From positions 1 through 64,000 of the forward strand of contig CAJJBX010000002.1 of NCBI GenBank assembly GCA_905182555.1: a stretch of DNA of 64,000 nucleotides, written 5' to 3'. The position numbers were made by a program, and so were the translations under genes. Source of the stretch: an uncultured Ilumatobacter sp. (lineage in GTDB: Bacteria; Actinomycetota; Acidimicrobiia; Acidimicrobiales; Ilumatobacteraceae). Numbering within the stretch: the first letter of the stretch is position 1; every line of letters starts with the position of its first letter. Of the stretch, positions 38,001 to 47,998 are shown in pieces. The notes beneath the pieces were generated by a model, which saw only the letters and a program-made list of their open reading frames with translations, did no database searches and had not been told where the DNA came from.

Positions 38001-41000
38001 TATGGACGCAATGCGTCGTGAGATCGACGCGACGGGAATGCTCACCAACGAGATTGCCGTCGATTTCGATGCTGTCGCCCGAGCTTGGAACGTCGACCGG
38101 GTCGACTGGGCCGTGTGGAACGTGCTCGCCCCGATCGACGATGTGCGTGCCGCAATCGCCGACGAGCCCCATGTCCACCTCATGCTGATCAACACCGAAC
38201 GCGACCTCGTCATTGCTGGTGATGCGCAAGTTTGTGGTCGCATCGTCGACACCTTCGGAGTTCAGCGCTGCCGTCCTGTTGGCTACAACCTCGCCTGCCA
38301 CGTTCCCGAGGTCGCGGCGGAGTTCCATCAGCCCTGGCTCGACGTGCACACGCGCGACGTCACGGCGGTGCCGGGGGTGCGGTTCTATTCGAACGGCGTC
38401 GGTGGGGCTTACGACGTCAGCACTGAAAACTGTGCTGCAGCAATTACACGGCAGGCCGAGACGACCGTCGACTTCCCGATGACGATCCGGGCCGCCTACG
38501 ACGACGGTGTCCGTATCTTCGTCGAGCATGGCCCTTCCGGTGCCTGCACCAACTTCATCCGTGAGATCTTGGGTGATGATGTGCTCGCCCTGCATGTCGA
38601 CCGCCGTGACAGCAACATCGAGCAACTCTTCGATGTGTGCGCAGCGCTGGTAGCTGTCGGTGTCGAGGTCGATCATGACGCGCTGACTTCCAGGTTGAGT
38701 CAATGCACACCTGAGCGCACCGCTTCCAGCGGCCCGGTGATGTCGTTCCCGGCTCATCGAGCGCCCGTCCGCCGGAACACGCAACCTGTGGTTGCCCACC
38801 AGACGATGGCGCCCGCACCAGTCTTGCCGTCCATTTTTGACTCGATGGCGGAACGCGATCGTCTGATCGAGGAAGTGCCGAGTATCGATGCAGTCGATGA
38901 TTCGTTACCGGCAGCCGTAGCCGTGCCTGTCGCTCAACTCGTCGGCGCCACGCCTGGGTACTTGGTTGCCACGAACGCGGCGGATGTGATGCAAGAGCAG
39001 ATCACGGCGATGGCCACCATGCACCAGAACTTTGTGGCGCAGCAGGCAGCCATTCACGAGCAGTTCCTCGCTGTCCGGGCCAGCTCACTCGATCTGCTCT
39101 CGCACGTTGGGACGACACAGTCCGCAGTTCTTGGGTCGGCGCTGATTACTCAGCCACCGCCAACTGTCGTGCCGGTCACTCAACGGATCGCTCAGCCAGC
39201 GCACGCCGTTCAACCGGCACCAGCGCCAGCGCCAGCACCAGCGCCAGCACCGGGCATCGAGCGGCACCCGGGTCCGAAGTGGGATAAGGCGCAGCTCGAG
39301 ATCCATTCATCCGGACGGATCTCGGAACTGTTCGGAACGCTCTTCGAGGCGCAAGATCAGTACGAAGTGCAGTGCCGCATGCCGGAGCCGCCCCTGCTGC
39401 TTGCCGACCGAGTGACCGGCATGGTTGCTGACGCTGGCGTATTGGGCGTCGGGACCATTTGGACAGAAACCGACATCGAGCCAGGTGCGTGGTATCTCAA
39501 CGACGGCTATATGCCAGCCGGATTCATGATCGAGTCAGGCCAGGCCGATCTGATGCTGATCAGCTACATGGGCATCGATCTGCTCAACAAGGGTGAGAGG
39601 TCCTATCGGCTGCTCGGCTGCACGATGACGTACCACGGCGATCTTCCCACGGTCGGTGACACGCTTGAGTACGAGATTCGGATTACCGGCCATGCCAAGC
39701 ACGGCGACATCCGGCTGTTCTTCTTCGAGTACGACTGCATCGTCGACGGCGAGCTGCGTTTGACCGTTCGTGATGCGCAGGCCGGCTTCTTCACCAAACA
39801 AGAACTCGCCGATGCACTTGGTGCGCTCTGGACCCCCGAGTCGGCTCAGGCAAACCTGCGTGCTGACGCCCGCGTCGACGCACCACCGATTCTCGGCACG
39901 AAGTCAGCCTTCACCGCAGGTGAGGTCCGGGCATTTAGCGAAGGACGCGTCGTCGAGTGTTTCGGGCCGGGCTTCGAGTGGACCGAGACGCACACGCGTA
40001 CGCCGAAGATTCAGGCCGGTGACCAACTTTTCATCGACGAGATCACTGACTTCGATCCAACCGGTGGCCCATGGGGGCGCGGCTTTATGCGCTGCGAGTC
40101 GACCATTGCGGCCGACGCGTGGTTCTTTGACGGGCACTTCAAAAACGACCCATGTATGCCGGGCAACTTCATGGTCGAAGCATGCATCGAAGCAATGTCG
40201 TTTTACCTTGCGGCACTCGGTCACACGGCTCGTGTCGATGGCTGGCGGTTCCAACCGCTGCCGGGACAACCCTTCGAGTTGAAGTGCCGCGGCGAGATCA
40301 ACCCCCAGACCGATCGGGTCGCCTACGAGCTGTACGTCGAAGAGGTCTGGGATGGCCCGCACCCGACGATTATCTGCGACGTGCTCGGATTCGTCGATGG
40401 CAAGGCTGGATTCCACGCGCATCGTCTCGGCGTTGAACTCGTCCCCGGCTGGCCGCTTACTTCGATGCCCGAGGTGTGGGAGAACGTGGTTGAACCGGTC
40501 GCTGTCGCCACCGACGCGGCAGGGTTTCGGTTTGACTGGAAGGCCATGATCTCGTGCGCATGGGGCAAGCCGTCTGATGCGTTCGGGTCGATGTACGAGG
40601 CATTCGACATCACCCGGAGATCGCCTCGGTTGCCGGGTGAGCCGTATCACTTCATCAGTCGCGTCACTCAGATCGACGGCGACCTTGACGACTGTAAGGC
40701 CGGCCTCGAGATCGTCTGCGAATACGACATACCTGACGACGCCTGGTACTTCGACGAGAACGGCGCCGAGACCATGCCGTTTGCCGTGCTCCTCGAAGCC
40801 GCACTGCAGCCCTGTGGCTGGGTCGCGTCTGCAGTTGGCTCGGCGAACAACATCGACGAAGATCTGCTGTTTCGCAACCTTGACGGCACGGGCACCGTGG
40901 TCGACGAGCTGACGCGGACGTCTGGCACCTTGTCGACGCACGTGAAGCTCACGAGCGTTTCTCGCGCTGGCGGGATGATCGTCGAAGGCTTTGAAGTCGT

Positions 41001-42597
41001 CTGCTCCCTCGGCGATCGGGTCGTCTACACGATGCAAACCGTCTTCGGCTTTTTCCCGCCGGCGGCCTTCGAAGACCAGGTTGGATTGCCGGTGACGAGC
41101 GACCACCATGCGCTCAGTGAGCTGATCGTTGCAGATGCCTCGGCCAAGACCGACCTCACTTTACGGCCTGAGCGATTCTTCTCGGGCACAGCCCGTCTGG
41201 CCAACGAGATGCTGCTGATGGTCGATCGTGTCGTCCACATCGAGACGCAGGGCGATGCCGGGCTCGGGGTCATCGTGGGGGAGAAGGACGTCGACGTCTC
41301 TGAGTGGTTCTTCAAGGCTCACTTCTTCCAAGACCCGGTGCAGCCGGGCTCACTCGGTGTCGAAGCGCTCCTTCAACTACTCCAGTACTTCATGCTCGAC
41401 ACGGCAATGGATGCAGGCGTCGACGATGCACGGTTTGAACCAATGCTGCTCGGTGCGCCGATGGTTTGGAAGTATCGCGGCCAGGTGACTCCAAAGAACG
41501 AGATGATCACGACGGTGATGGAAATCACCGAGGTCGGCGTTGACGATGTTGGGCCGTTCGTCATCGGCGCCGGTTCGCTCTGGTGCGACGGACTGCGCAT
41601 CTATGAGGTGTCGAACATGGGGATGCGCCTGGTGTCAGGTGCCCCAAGTGAAGTGTCTGTGCTGTCGGGTTCAGCCGAGGTTCTTGACAACGACACAACA
41701 GCCCAGACAACCGCGCAGGCCGACCACACAACCGTGACGAATGAGCTTGCGATCAGCGTTGGCTTGTCGCATCATCCGCAGCTGATCGATCATGCGGTCA
41801 ACGGCGTCCCGGTCGTGCCGGTTGTCTTTGTCGTCGAGTGGTTCGCCCGGCTCGCTGCAGCGAATTGCCCCGACCTGCACCTTGTCGCCCTGACCGAGCT
41901 TCGTGTCCTGCGCGGCCTGATCGCCGACGACTACTTCCATGGCGGCAGCCTCGACGTAGTTGCTGCAGTGATCGACTCAGAAGCCAGTGGCAAAGGCCCC
42001 GAGATGGCTCGCCAGTTGACCCTGCAGCTCACGAACACAGCGACTGGCCGAGCCCACTACCGATGTACGGCGCACATGGCTCCGACGGCACCGTCGGCTG
42101 TTGACCTTGCCGGTATCAACCCTGCAGCCGTGGCCGACAGCGAGCCTTGGACGTCGGAGATCTACTTCGGCGACGTCTTGTTCCACGGTCCGGCGTTCCG
42201 TGTGATCGAAGAGATCGTTGGTGTGTCGGAGTCGGGCATCGATGCGCGCTGCTGGGGTGTCAGAGCCGTCGGGTGGCCGAACGAGACATGGACATCGGAC
42301 CCGGCGCTGCTCGACGGCGCCTTGCAACTCGCGCTGCTCTGGACCGAGCGTCAACTTGGCCTGCCATCGCTGCCAACCGGAATCGGTGCGGTTCGGCTGC
42401 TCTGTGAGCCGACTTTTGGGCAACACACGATGTCGCTTGTCGGCCGCCGCACCTCATTGCATATGGTCGTGTGCGATGTTGAGATTCGCTCAGCGGCGGG
42501 CCACGTCGTTGCCCAACTCGAGGGCATCGAAACTCACGTCCTTGCACCGTCCGAACTTCCGTCCGAACCCCCGTCCGAACCCGCGTCCGAAGACTGA
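35013..42597 (+). CDS. pfaC: PfaC-type PUFA/polyketide synthase (KS-CLF-AT-hotdog x4-PKS-type DH), one frame change
   Basis: This protein of about 2,500 residues begins with a ketosynthase (DAACASSLYA, then CHATGT and KSNTGHL). A chain-length-factor copy follows from about 36415, where the active-site Cys region reads GPSFTVSGEEHSG, with no Cys. An acyltransferase domain has IGYSSGESNVLYAF, followed by an Ala/Pro linker. Four FabA-like hotdog units follow: two with intact His (GHFKNDPCMPGNF and AHFFQDPVQPGS) alternating with two lacking it. The C-terminus is a PKS-type double-hotdog dehydratase (HPQLIDHAVNGVPVVP, then DPALLDGALQL). A frame change is needed near 35811-35815, between GFVAL and LDDAVRDGD. 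It ends in 12-nt repeats (SEPPSEP). Confidence 0.9.
42548..42595. repeat. 12-nt tandem repeat at the 3' end of pfaC
   Basis: Four units of a CCGTCCGAACCC-type sequence encode a Pro-Ser-Glu-Pro tail immediately before the stop of pfaC. Confidence 0.85.
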
Positions 42598-42629
42598 CTC
42601 GGCAAGTCGCCGATGAAGGAGTCACAGCG

Positions 42630-43024
42630 ATGTCAAACGTCGAACTGATCGCAGCTGACGACACAACATCGTGCAGTCATACGCCCCGTTCTCGAAATTC
42701 AGGGCGGGCGCAGCTGTTCGTTGCAGCGATGACCGGATGGTGCCTGGAGTCATCGTCGAGAACGTCTCGCTGGGGCTTTCGATGTGTGCTGAGCGGGTGG
42801 CAATGTTCTCTGCTGTCGCGCAGGGCACGCGGCCCGTTGCGCTGGCACTCGCGGCCCCAGACACCGACGGTGGCCCGACGTGGCCATGCGGCGCGTGTCT
42901 CCAGGTCGGCCTCGAACTCGGCGGCCCCGACATGTTGGTTGTCGTGGGCGACAACAAGGGCGGTCCGGTGCAGCAATCCACGATTGGCGAACTACTCCCG
43001 CGCGGCCCCCACGTCAACGTCTGA
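42630..43024 (+). CDS. cdd: Cytidine deaminase, with an N-terminal frame change
   Basis: This small zinc enzyme deaminates cytidine to uridine. The main frame gives QSYAPFSKFRAGAAVR, then VENVSLGLSMCAERVAMF (CAE zinc/catalytic site) and WPCGACLQVGLEL (PCGAC zinc ligands). The N-terminal helix, MSNVELIAADDTTS from ATG 42630 behind a GAAGGAG ribosome site, lies in another frame; one missing base near 42671 would join them. Tyr-Ala-Pro would then stand near residue 18, as in the family. As written, translation needs a GTG at about 42671 and would lack the first helix. It is 32 bp after pfaC. Confidence 0.85.
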
Positions 43025-43098
43025 GCGCATTCGGGACTGCGCCCGGCGCGATTCATGCGACTCGCTCCGCGCCCGGGTCATCGTGGGATAATGCTGGG

Positions 43099-43902
43099 AT
43101 GGCAGCCAACAGTCGTCTTACCGTTGCCGATCTTCGTGCAAGTAAAGGCACACGTCAGTACACCGATGTCTACGTCTCAAGCGTTGACGAGGCCGCCGCT
43201 GCAGCGGATGGTGGGATCGACATAATCACCATCCAGGACTCTCAAATGAGTACCGAGATGCGATCTGCTGCAGGCAATGCATTCATTGTGGTCGGCCTCG
43301 ACTACGGCCAGGTGATCACGACTGATGACTACCTGCGTGCAGCATTCTCGGCAATCAACAATGGCGCCGACGCGTGCTGGTGCGCAGCATCGGTGCAAAC
43401 CATAGAGCGATTGGCCGCCGAAGGCATTCCGGTTGTCGGCCACGTCGGCCTCATCCCGCCGCGTCGTACCTGGACCGGCGGGTTCAAGGCGGTTGGCAAG
43501 ACGGCGACCACCGCGATGGAGGTATGGAGTCAGACCGCAGCGCTGGTCGATGCTGGTGCATTTGCCGCTGAGATCGAAGTAGTTCCCGAACCGGTCGCCA
43601 CGGCGATCAGCGCGAAGACAAGCCTCGTGATGATCTCGATGGGCTCCGGCCCGAACTGTGATGCGCAGTATCTGTTTAGCTCCGACGTGCTCGGCACCAA
43701 CACTGGCCACGTCCCACGGCATGCGAAGCAGTACGCCGACTTGCGGACCGAACTCGATCGAATCCAAGAGATGCGGGTCGCCGCCTACGCGGCATTCGTC
43801 GATGACGTTGCCTCGGGCGGTTTCCCTGACGCAGCGCGATTGGTTGGTATTGACCCTGGCGAACTTGCGACGTTCGCGTCTGCCCTCGCCGCCGAACAAT
43901 GA
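43099..43902 (+). CDS. PanB-like protein (ketopantoate hydroxymethyltransferase family)
   Basis: This 267-residue TIM-barrel protein is of the PanB/PEP-mutase superfamily. The middle and C-terminus match PanB: GIPVVGHVGLIPPRRTWTGG, then the EIEVVPEPVATAI region, with the Glu at the catalytic position, and SMGSGPNCDAQYLF and DVLGTNTGHVPRHAKQYAD. The first metal-ligand region is altered (IITIQDSQMS in place of the usual GDSLG), but the Asp is kept, and so is a second Asp (VVGLDYGQ). It may make ketopantoate, the precursor of CoA and phosphopantetheine, or be a paralogue with another substrate. It is placed between the pfa cluster and the GNAT gene, overlapping the latter (ATGA). Confidence 0.75.
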   Translation: MAANSRLTVADLRASKGTRQYTDVYVSSVDEAAAAADGGIDIITIQDSQMSTEMRSAAGNAFIVVGLDYGQVITTDDYLRAAFSAINNGADACWCAASVQTIERLAAEGIPVVGHVGLIPPRRTWTGGFKAVGKTATTAMEVWSQTAALVDAGAFAAEIEVVPEPVATAISAKTSLVMISMGSGPNCDAQYLFSSDVLGTNTGHVPRHAKQYADLRTELDRIQEMRVAAYAAFVDDVASGGFPDAARLVGIDPGELATFASALAAEQ

Positions 43903-44450
43903 CCACGCCGAGCACGATCGAAACCGAGCGGCTGCTGCTGCGTCCGTTTCGGGGTGATGACTTCGAACCGATGGTCGAATTTTACGCCGACCCGGTCTCG
44001 AAGTTCTATGGCGGCCCCTGTAGCAGAGAAGAAGCGTGGCGCAAGTTCGCTGTGTATCCCGGGCACTGGGCGTTGCGCGGTTACGGCCCGTGGGCGATTG
44101 AAGTGAAAGCAACGGGGCGATTCGCCGGGGTCTGCGGCCTGTGGAATCCTGACGGCTGGATTGAGCCAGAGATCACGTGGGCGCTCGTGCCCAATCATCA
44201 CGGCATGGGCTACGCCACCGAAGCCGCCCGACGGGCCCTCCAGGCCGCCTACGAAGACCACGGGTGGACAACAGCGGCGAGCGTGATCGCCGTTGCCAAC
44301 GTTGCGTCAGCAGCTTTGGCCGAGCGCCTCGGCGCAACGATCGAGTCCGAACAGCAAAACCGTTATGGCCCCGTCCACGTGTACCGGCACATCCCGCCCA
44401 CCAGCATCCCGCCCACCAGCATCCCACCCACCGTATGGAGCGCATCATGA
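43899..44450 (+). CDS. GNAT N-acetyltransferase (RimJ/RimL-like)
   Basis: This 183-residue acetyltransferase opens with IETERLLLRPFRGDDFEPMV, typical of the RimJ/RimL group. The acetyl-CoA binding region is VPNHHGMGYATEAARRALQAA. The acceptor is unknown. Both ends overlap neighbours by 4 nt (ATGA), so PanB-like, GNAT and the two SDR genes form one coupled unit. The C-terminus is a 15-nt repeat encoding IPPTSIPPTSIPPT (about 44393-44435), which looks like a recent extension rather than part of the fold. Confidence 0.85.
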   Translation: MTTPSTIETERLLLRPFRGDDFEPMVEFYADPVSKFYGGPCSREEAWRKFAVYPGHWALRGYGPWAIEVKATGRFAGVCGLWNPDGWIEPEITWALVPNHHGMGYATEAARRALQAAYEDHGWTTAASVIAVANVASAALAERLGATIESEQQNRYGPVHVYRHIPPTSIPPTSIPPTVWSAS

Positions 44451-45214
44451 TCACTGTCAACAACTCGACTGACCTCACCGGTCAAGTCGCCCTCGTCACG
44501 GGTGCAACATCTGGCCTCGGCTGGCGCTTCGCCCAGGTGTTGGCCGCTTCCGGTGCATCTGTCGTTGCGACCGGTCGACGTCAAGAACGGCTCGATGAAT
44601 TGGTCGCCGCCATCGTTGCTGATGGTGGTCAGGCAGTGGGCGTCCCGATTGACATGACCGACGCCGACAGCATCGTTGCCGCTGTCGACCAGGCCGAAGC
44701 GGCGTTCGGTGCTGTCACCATCCTTGTCAACAACGCAGGCATCCCCGATGCGCAACGCGCGCACAAGATGTCGCTCGAACTGATCGACAAGGTCATTGAC
44801 ACCAACTTGCGCGGGCCGTACATCCTGTCCTGCGAAGTCGGCAAGCGCCTGATTACCGCGAAGTTGCCGGGGCGAATGGTCAACGTCTCCAGCATCGCGG
44901 CCACCAACTACGGCGGCGAAGGCGCCGCGCTGTACTCGATCACCAAAGCAGCCATTGCCCGCATGAGCGAGGCGCTCGGCGTCGAGTGGGCGCGTTTCGG
45001 CATCAACGTCAATGCGATCGCCCCGGGGGCATTCGAATCGGAGATGATGGACGGCATGCTCGAACGGATGGGCGACATCAGCGGGCACTTCCCGCGCAAG
45101 CGGATTGGTCGACCGGACCAGCTCGACTCGACCCTGCTTTTCCTCTGTTCTCCAGCTTCTGATGCAGTCACCGGCACGATCATCAAGGTCGACGACGGCC
45201 AGAGTTCGCGATGA
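44447..45214 (+). CDS. Short-chain dehydrogenase/reductase (SDR), first of a pair
   Basis: This 255-residue classical SDR has the cofactor motif TGATSGLG at about residues 18-25, the NNAG motif (ILVNNAGIPD), catalytic Ser in VNVSSIAATN, and YSITK with the catalytic Tyr and Lys. An Arg after the second strand (ATGRRQERLDEL) suggests NADP(H) preference. The substrate is unknown. It is coupled to the upstream GNAT gene and the downstream SDR gene by 4-nt overlaps. Confidence 0.9.
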   Translation: MITVNNSTDLTGQVALVTGATSGLGWRFAQVLAASGASVVATGRRQERLDELVAAIVADGGQAVGVPIDMTDADSIVAAVDQAEAAFGAVTILVNNAGIPDAQRAHKMSLELIDKVIDTNLRGPYILSCEVGKRLITAKLPGRMVNVSSIAATNYGGEGAALYSITKAAIARMSEALGVEWARFGINVNAIAPGAFESEMMDGMLERMGDISGHFPRKRIGRPDQLDSTLLFLCSPASDAVTGTIIKVDDGQSSR

Positions 45215-46086
45215 CCGCCATGTCGAACGGCCAGATGGGTCAACTTAATGGCAAGGTCGCGGTGATCACCGGCGCAGCAAGCGGCATGGGTCTCGCAACA
45301 GCGCAACGCTTCGTCGCGGAAGGAGCGGCTGTCGTCATTGCCGATTTCAATGCCGATGCCGGCGAGGCAGTTGCTCGTGAACTTGGTGACGCAGCGCGAT
45401 TCGTCCGCTGCGACGTGGCGATTGACGGTGATGTCGCATCTGCGGTGGCCCTTGCCATTGAAGCGTTTGGCCGGCTCGACATCATGTTCAACAACGCGGG
45501 CATCGGGGGAGCGTTCGGGCCAATCACAGAGATCGAGTCAGACGACTGGGATGCAACCTTCGCCGTCCTCGTCAGGGGCGTGTTCCTCGGAACCAAGCAC
45601 GCTGCGCGTGTGCTGATCGATCAAGGCGACGGGGGCGTGATCATCAACACGGCATCGGTCGCAGGCCAGGGTGGCGGCGGCGGGCCACAGGCCTATTCCG
45701 CCGCCAAGGCTGGGGTCATCAACCTCACCGAGACGACAGCAATCGAATTGGCCCCGCATGCCATCCGAGTCAATGCCATTTGCCCGGGGATCATCTTCAC
45801 CCCTTTGATGCACCATGGTGACGAAGTCGACGCCGAACGTGTGATGGCGGAACTGCAGCCGTATCCCAAGCGGGGTGAGGGGGCTGACATCGCGGGCGCA
45901 GCATTGTGGCTGGCCGGGCCCGACTCAGCGTTCGTCACGGGCACGTCGATCACGGTTGACGGCGGGATCAGCGCTGCAGGCACCCGATTGTTCGGGCGGT
46001 TAAACGGGACGACAAAGCTCGATCGCGTCGTCGGTATCGCGCACGGCACGACTGGCCAGAAGCCGACGGTCCGCCGGCTCGACTGA
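45211..46086 (+). CDS. Short-chain dehydrogenase/reductase (SDR), second of a pair
   Basis: This 291-residue classical SDR has TGAASGMG near the N-terminus, IMFNNAGIGG, catalytic Ser in INTASVAGQGG, and YSAAK. An Asp after the second strand (VVIADFNADAGE) suggests NAD(H) preference, unlike the preceding SDR. A C-terminal extension of about 35 residues (GRLNGTTKLDRVVGIAHGTT) goes beyond the usual fold. It overlaps the preceding gene (ATGA) and converges with the methyltransferase with no gap. Whether the pair acts on the pfa product is speculation from position only. Confidence 0.9.
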   Translation: MTAMSNGQMGQLNGKVAVITGAASGMGLATAQRFVAEGAAVVIADFNADAGEAVARELGDAARFVRCDVAIDGDVASAVALAIEAFGRLDIMFNNAGIGGAFGPITEIESDDWDATFAVLVRGVFLGTKHAARVLIDQGDGGVIINTASVAGQGGGGGPQAYSAAKAGVINLTETTAIELAPHAIRVNAICPGIIFTPLMHHGDEVDAERVMAELQPYPKRGEGADIAGAALWLAGPDSAFVTGTSITVDGGISAAGTRLFGRLNGTTKLDRVVGIAHGTTGQKPTVRRLD

Positions 46087-46722
46087 TCAGGTCGCGATGA
46101 GGGTCACGTCGTGGACGCCATCGTCGAACTCGCTGTGGCCGGGCAGGTACGGTCGAGGCGGTGAGACGTCGACGGTGCACCGGCCTTGCTCAGCGAGTCG
46201 CTGGAGTACAGCGTCCATCTGGCGGCTTTCCCACAGTTTGACGCGCTGTGTGAAGACGATCGGGCCACCGTGGCGAACGATGCGTAAGAACTCTCGAAGC
46301 ACGGCCTCGGGCTCGGTGAGATAGCTGAAAACGCCACCGGAGACGACGGCGAGAAAGCGCTGCGATGTAAACGGCAGCGGTTGGCTGAGATCAAGAACAT
46401 GCAGCTCTCGGTACACATCGCGTTGCTTTGCGACGTTGATCGACTCGGGCGAGAAATCGGCGCCAATGACCGATGCGACACCGACAGCATCGAGCGCACG
46501 GCCAACAAGGCCGGTGCCGCAGCCGGCATCGAGCACGTCACCGTTGGTGGCGCCAGCAGCGGCGACCACCGATGCGAGTCGTTCAGGAACCTCGTAGCCC
46601 CACGACTGCACGTCGGTGTCGTACGTCGACACCCAGTCGTCGTAGACCCCAACGACTTCGGCCGGTGATGCGTCTGACACCGCGGCCAGGCCCTGCCCGT
46701 CAGCGTTCATTGACTTCGGCAT
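46087..46722 (-). CDS. SAM-dependent methyltransferase
   Basis: This 211-residue class I methyltransferase has motif I GDVLDAGCGTGLVGRAL and motif II VIGADFSPESINVAKQR. YDDWVSTYDTDVQSWGYEVP near the N-terminus resembles the same region of the methyltransferase at 18621-19280 (RWAASYDDELTRQGYQTPQ), so the two are distant paralogues. The substrate is unknown. It starts 3 bp after the pyrophosphatase stop on the same strand, so the two genes are probably cotranscribed. Confidence 0.87.
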   Translation of the reverse strand: MPKSMNADGQGLAAVSDASPAEVVGVYDDWVSTYDTDVQSWGYEVPERLASVVAAAGATNGDVLDAGCGTGLVGRALDAVGVASVIGADFSPESINVAKQRDVYRELHVLDLSQPLPFTSQRFLAVVSGGVFSYLTEPEAVLREFLRIVRHGGPIVFTQRVKLWESRQMDAVLQRLAEQGRCTVDVSPPRPYLPGHSEFDDGVHDVTLIAT

Positions 46723-46725
46723 GGG

Positions 46726-47259
46726 TCAGGTGCTCGAGACAGCGCGGGCAATGGCGTCGACGATCATTTGTTTTGCCTCTGCAGCATCACCCCAGTGATC
46801 AATTCGCACCCACTTGTTCGGTTCGAGGTCTTTGTAGTGCTCGAAGAAGTGCTGGACCTGTTCAAGAGTGATCGTTGGTAGATCGGTGTAGTCGGCGACA
46901 TTTTGGTATCGACGGCTGACATGGCTGCTCGGAACCGCCAAGATCTTTTCGTCTTGGCCAGCGTCGTCTTCCATGACAAGAACGCCGACGGGGCGGCAGT
47001 TGATGACGCCTCCAGGGATGATCTCGCGGGTGTTGCACACGAGCACATCGATCGGGTCGCCGTCTTCGGACAAAGTGTGCGGGACGAAGCCGTAGTTGCC
47101 GGGATACCTCATTGGGGTGTACAGGAATCGGTCAACGAACAGGGCGCCCGAGGCCTTGTCCATCTCGTACTTGATTGGTTCGCCGCCGACGGGTACCTCG
47201 ATGATGACGTTGATGTCATCAGGCGGGGTGTTGCCGGTAGGGATCTTGTCGAGCCGCAT
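46726..47259 (-). CDS. ppa: Inorganic pyrophosphatase (family I)
   Basis: This 177-residue family I enzyme hydrolyses pyrophosphate to drive biosynthetic reactions. It shows [32 protein letters not shown] and [10 protein letters not shown] with the metal-binding Asp cluster, and [20 protein letters not shown] 47259 gives the size of the E. coli enzyme; a GTG 18 nt upstream is possible. It is the first gene of a leftward pair with the methyltransferase. Confidence 0.95.
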   Translation of the reverse strand: MRLDKIPTGNTPPDDINVIIEVPVGGEPIKYEMDKASGALFVDRFLYTPMRYPGNYGFVPHTLSEDGDPIDVLVCNTREIIPGGVINCRPVGVLVMEDDAGQDEKILAVPSSHVSRRYQNVADYTDLPTITLEQVQHFFEHYKDLEPNKWVRIDHWGDAAEAKQMIVDAIARAVSST

Positions 47260-47322
47260 GGCATCACCGTACGCCACGGGCCAGCCGGTGTTGCGGTCTG
47301 CTCGACCGTGTAGACCAATCAG

Positions 47323-47997
47323 ATGGAAGTTGCCGAACCGAGCGAGTCACCCCGGGCGCTCCAGCTTGCCGCCCGGGTTGAGAAAATGGATCCGCCCACC
47401 ACCGCACAGATCTGCGCAGTGGCCGCGCTCGCCACTATCGAGTTGCTGGACGACGAGCGAAGCCAGCCGGGCGGCGAATGGTACGAAGCCGTCGCTGCCT
47501 GGAACGGCGACCGGATCCGCAAGATCGTTCGACGTGGACGCGCATCGGCATGGCGTCGAGCCCAAGAACCAGATGGGGTGACTGCTGAGCGAGGCGGTGT
47601 GGAAGTGCGTGCCTTCGTTCCCTGTCGTTTGGACGAGGCTCCGGAACAGCTCGCCAAGCTCCAGATCCAGTCGTCGTCACTCGACGAAATTGATCCGATC
47701 GATGTCCTGCCGGACGTTTTCGGCCTGGTTATTGCCGTGACGCCGATGGTCGAGATGTCGTGGGGCAAGCAGGCTGCGCAGTGCGCCCACGCTGGCCAGT
47801 GGGCGTGGATGCGCTCTGACGGCGAGGTGGTGAGCAGATGGAATGCTGCTGGCCGGCCGATCACCGTGGTGCACCCAAATCGGCAGCTGTGGGACGCGCT
47901 TGTTGAGAGCGCTCCCGTTCAGATCCATGACGGTGGATTCACCGAGATTCCGGCCGGGACGAAGACGGCGCTGGCCTGGTGGTTAGAACCCTTCTGA
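47323..47997 (+). CDS. Peptidyl-tRNA hydrolase, Pth2-type
   Basis: This 224-residue protein has a C-terminal Pth2 domain at about residues 128-224: [18 protein letters not shown], with the Lys and the Ala-rich helix of the family, and [19 protein letters not shown]. Pth2 releases peptides from prematurely dropped tRNAs. The N-terminal 110 residues are a helical extension seen in actinobacterial relatives; their role is unknown. It ends 1 bp before the E1 gene begins, which implies cotranscription. Confidence 0.82.
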   Translation: MEVAEPSESPRALQLAARVEKMDPPTTAQICAVAALATIELLDDERSQPGGEWYEAVAAWNGDRIRKIVRRGRASAWRRAQEPDGVTAERGGVEVRAFVPCRLDEAPEQLAKLQIQSSSLDEIDPIDVLPDVFGLVIAVTPMVEMSWGKQAAQCAHAGQWAWMRSDGEVVSRWNAAGRPITVVHPNRQLWDALVESAPVQIHDGGFTEIPAGTKTALAWWLEPF

Positions 47998-47998
47998 C

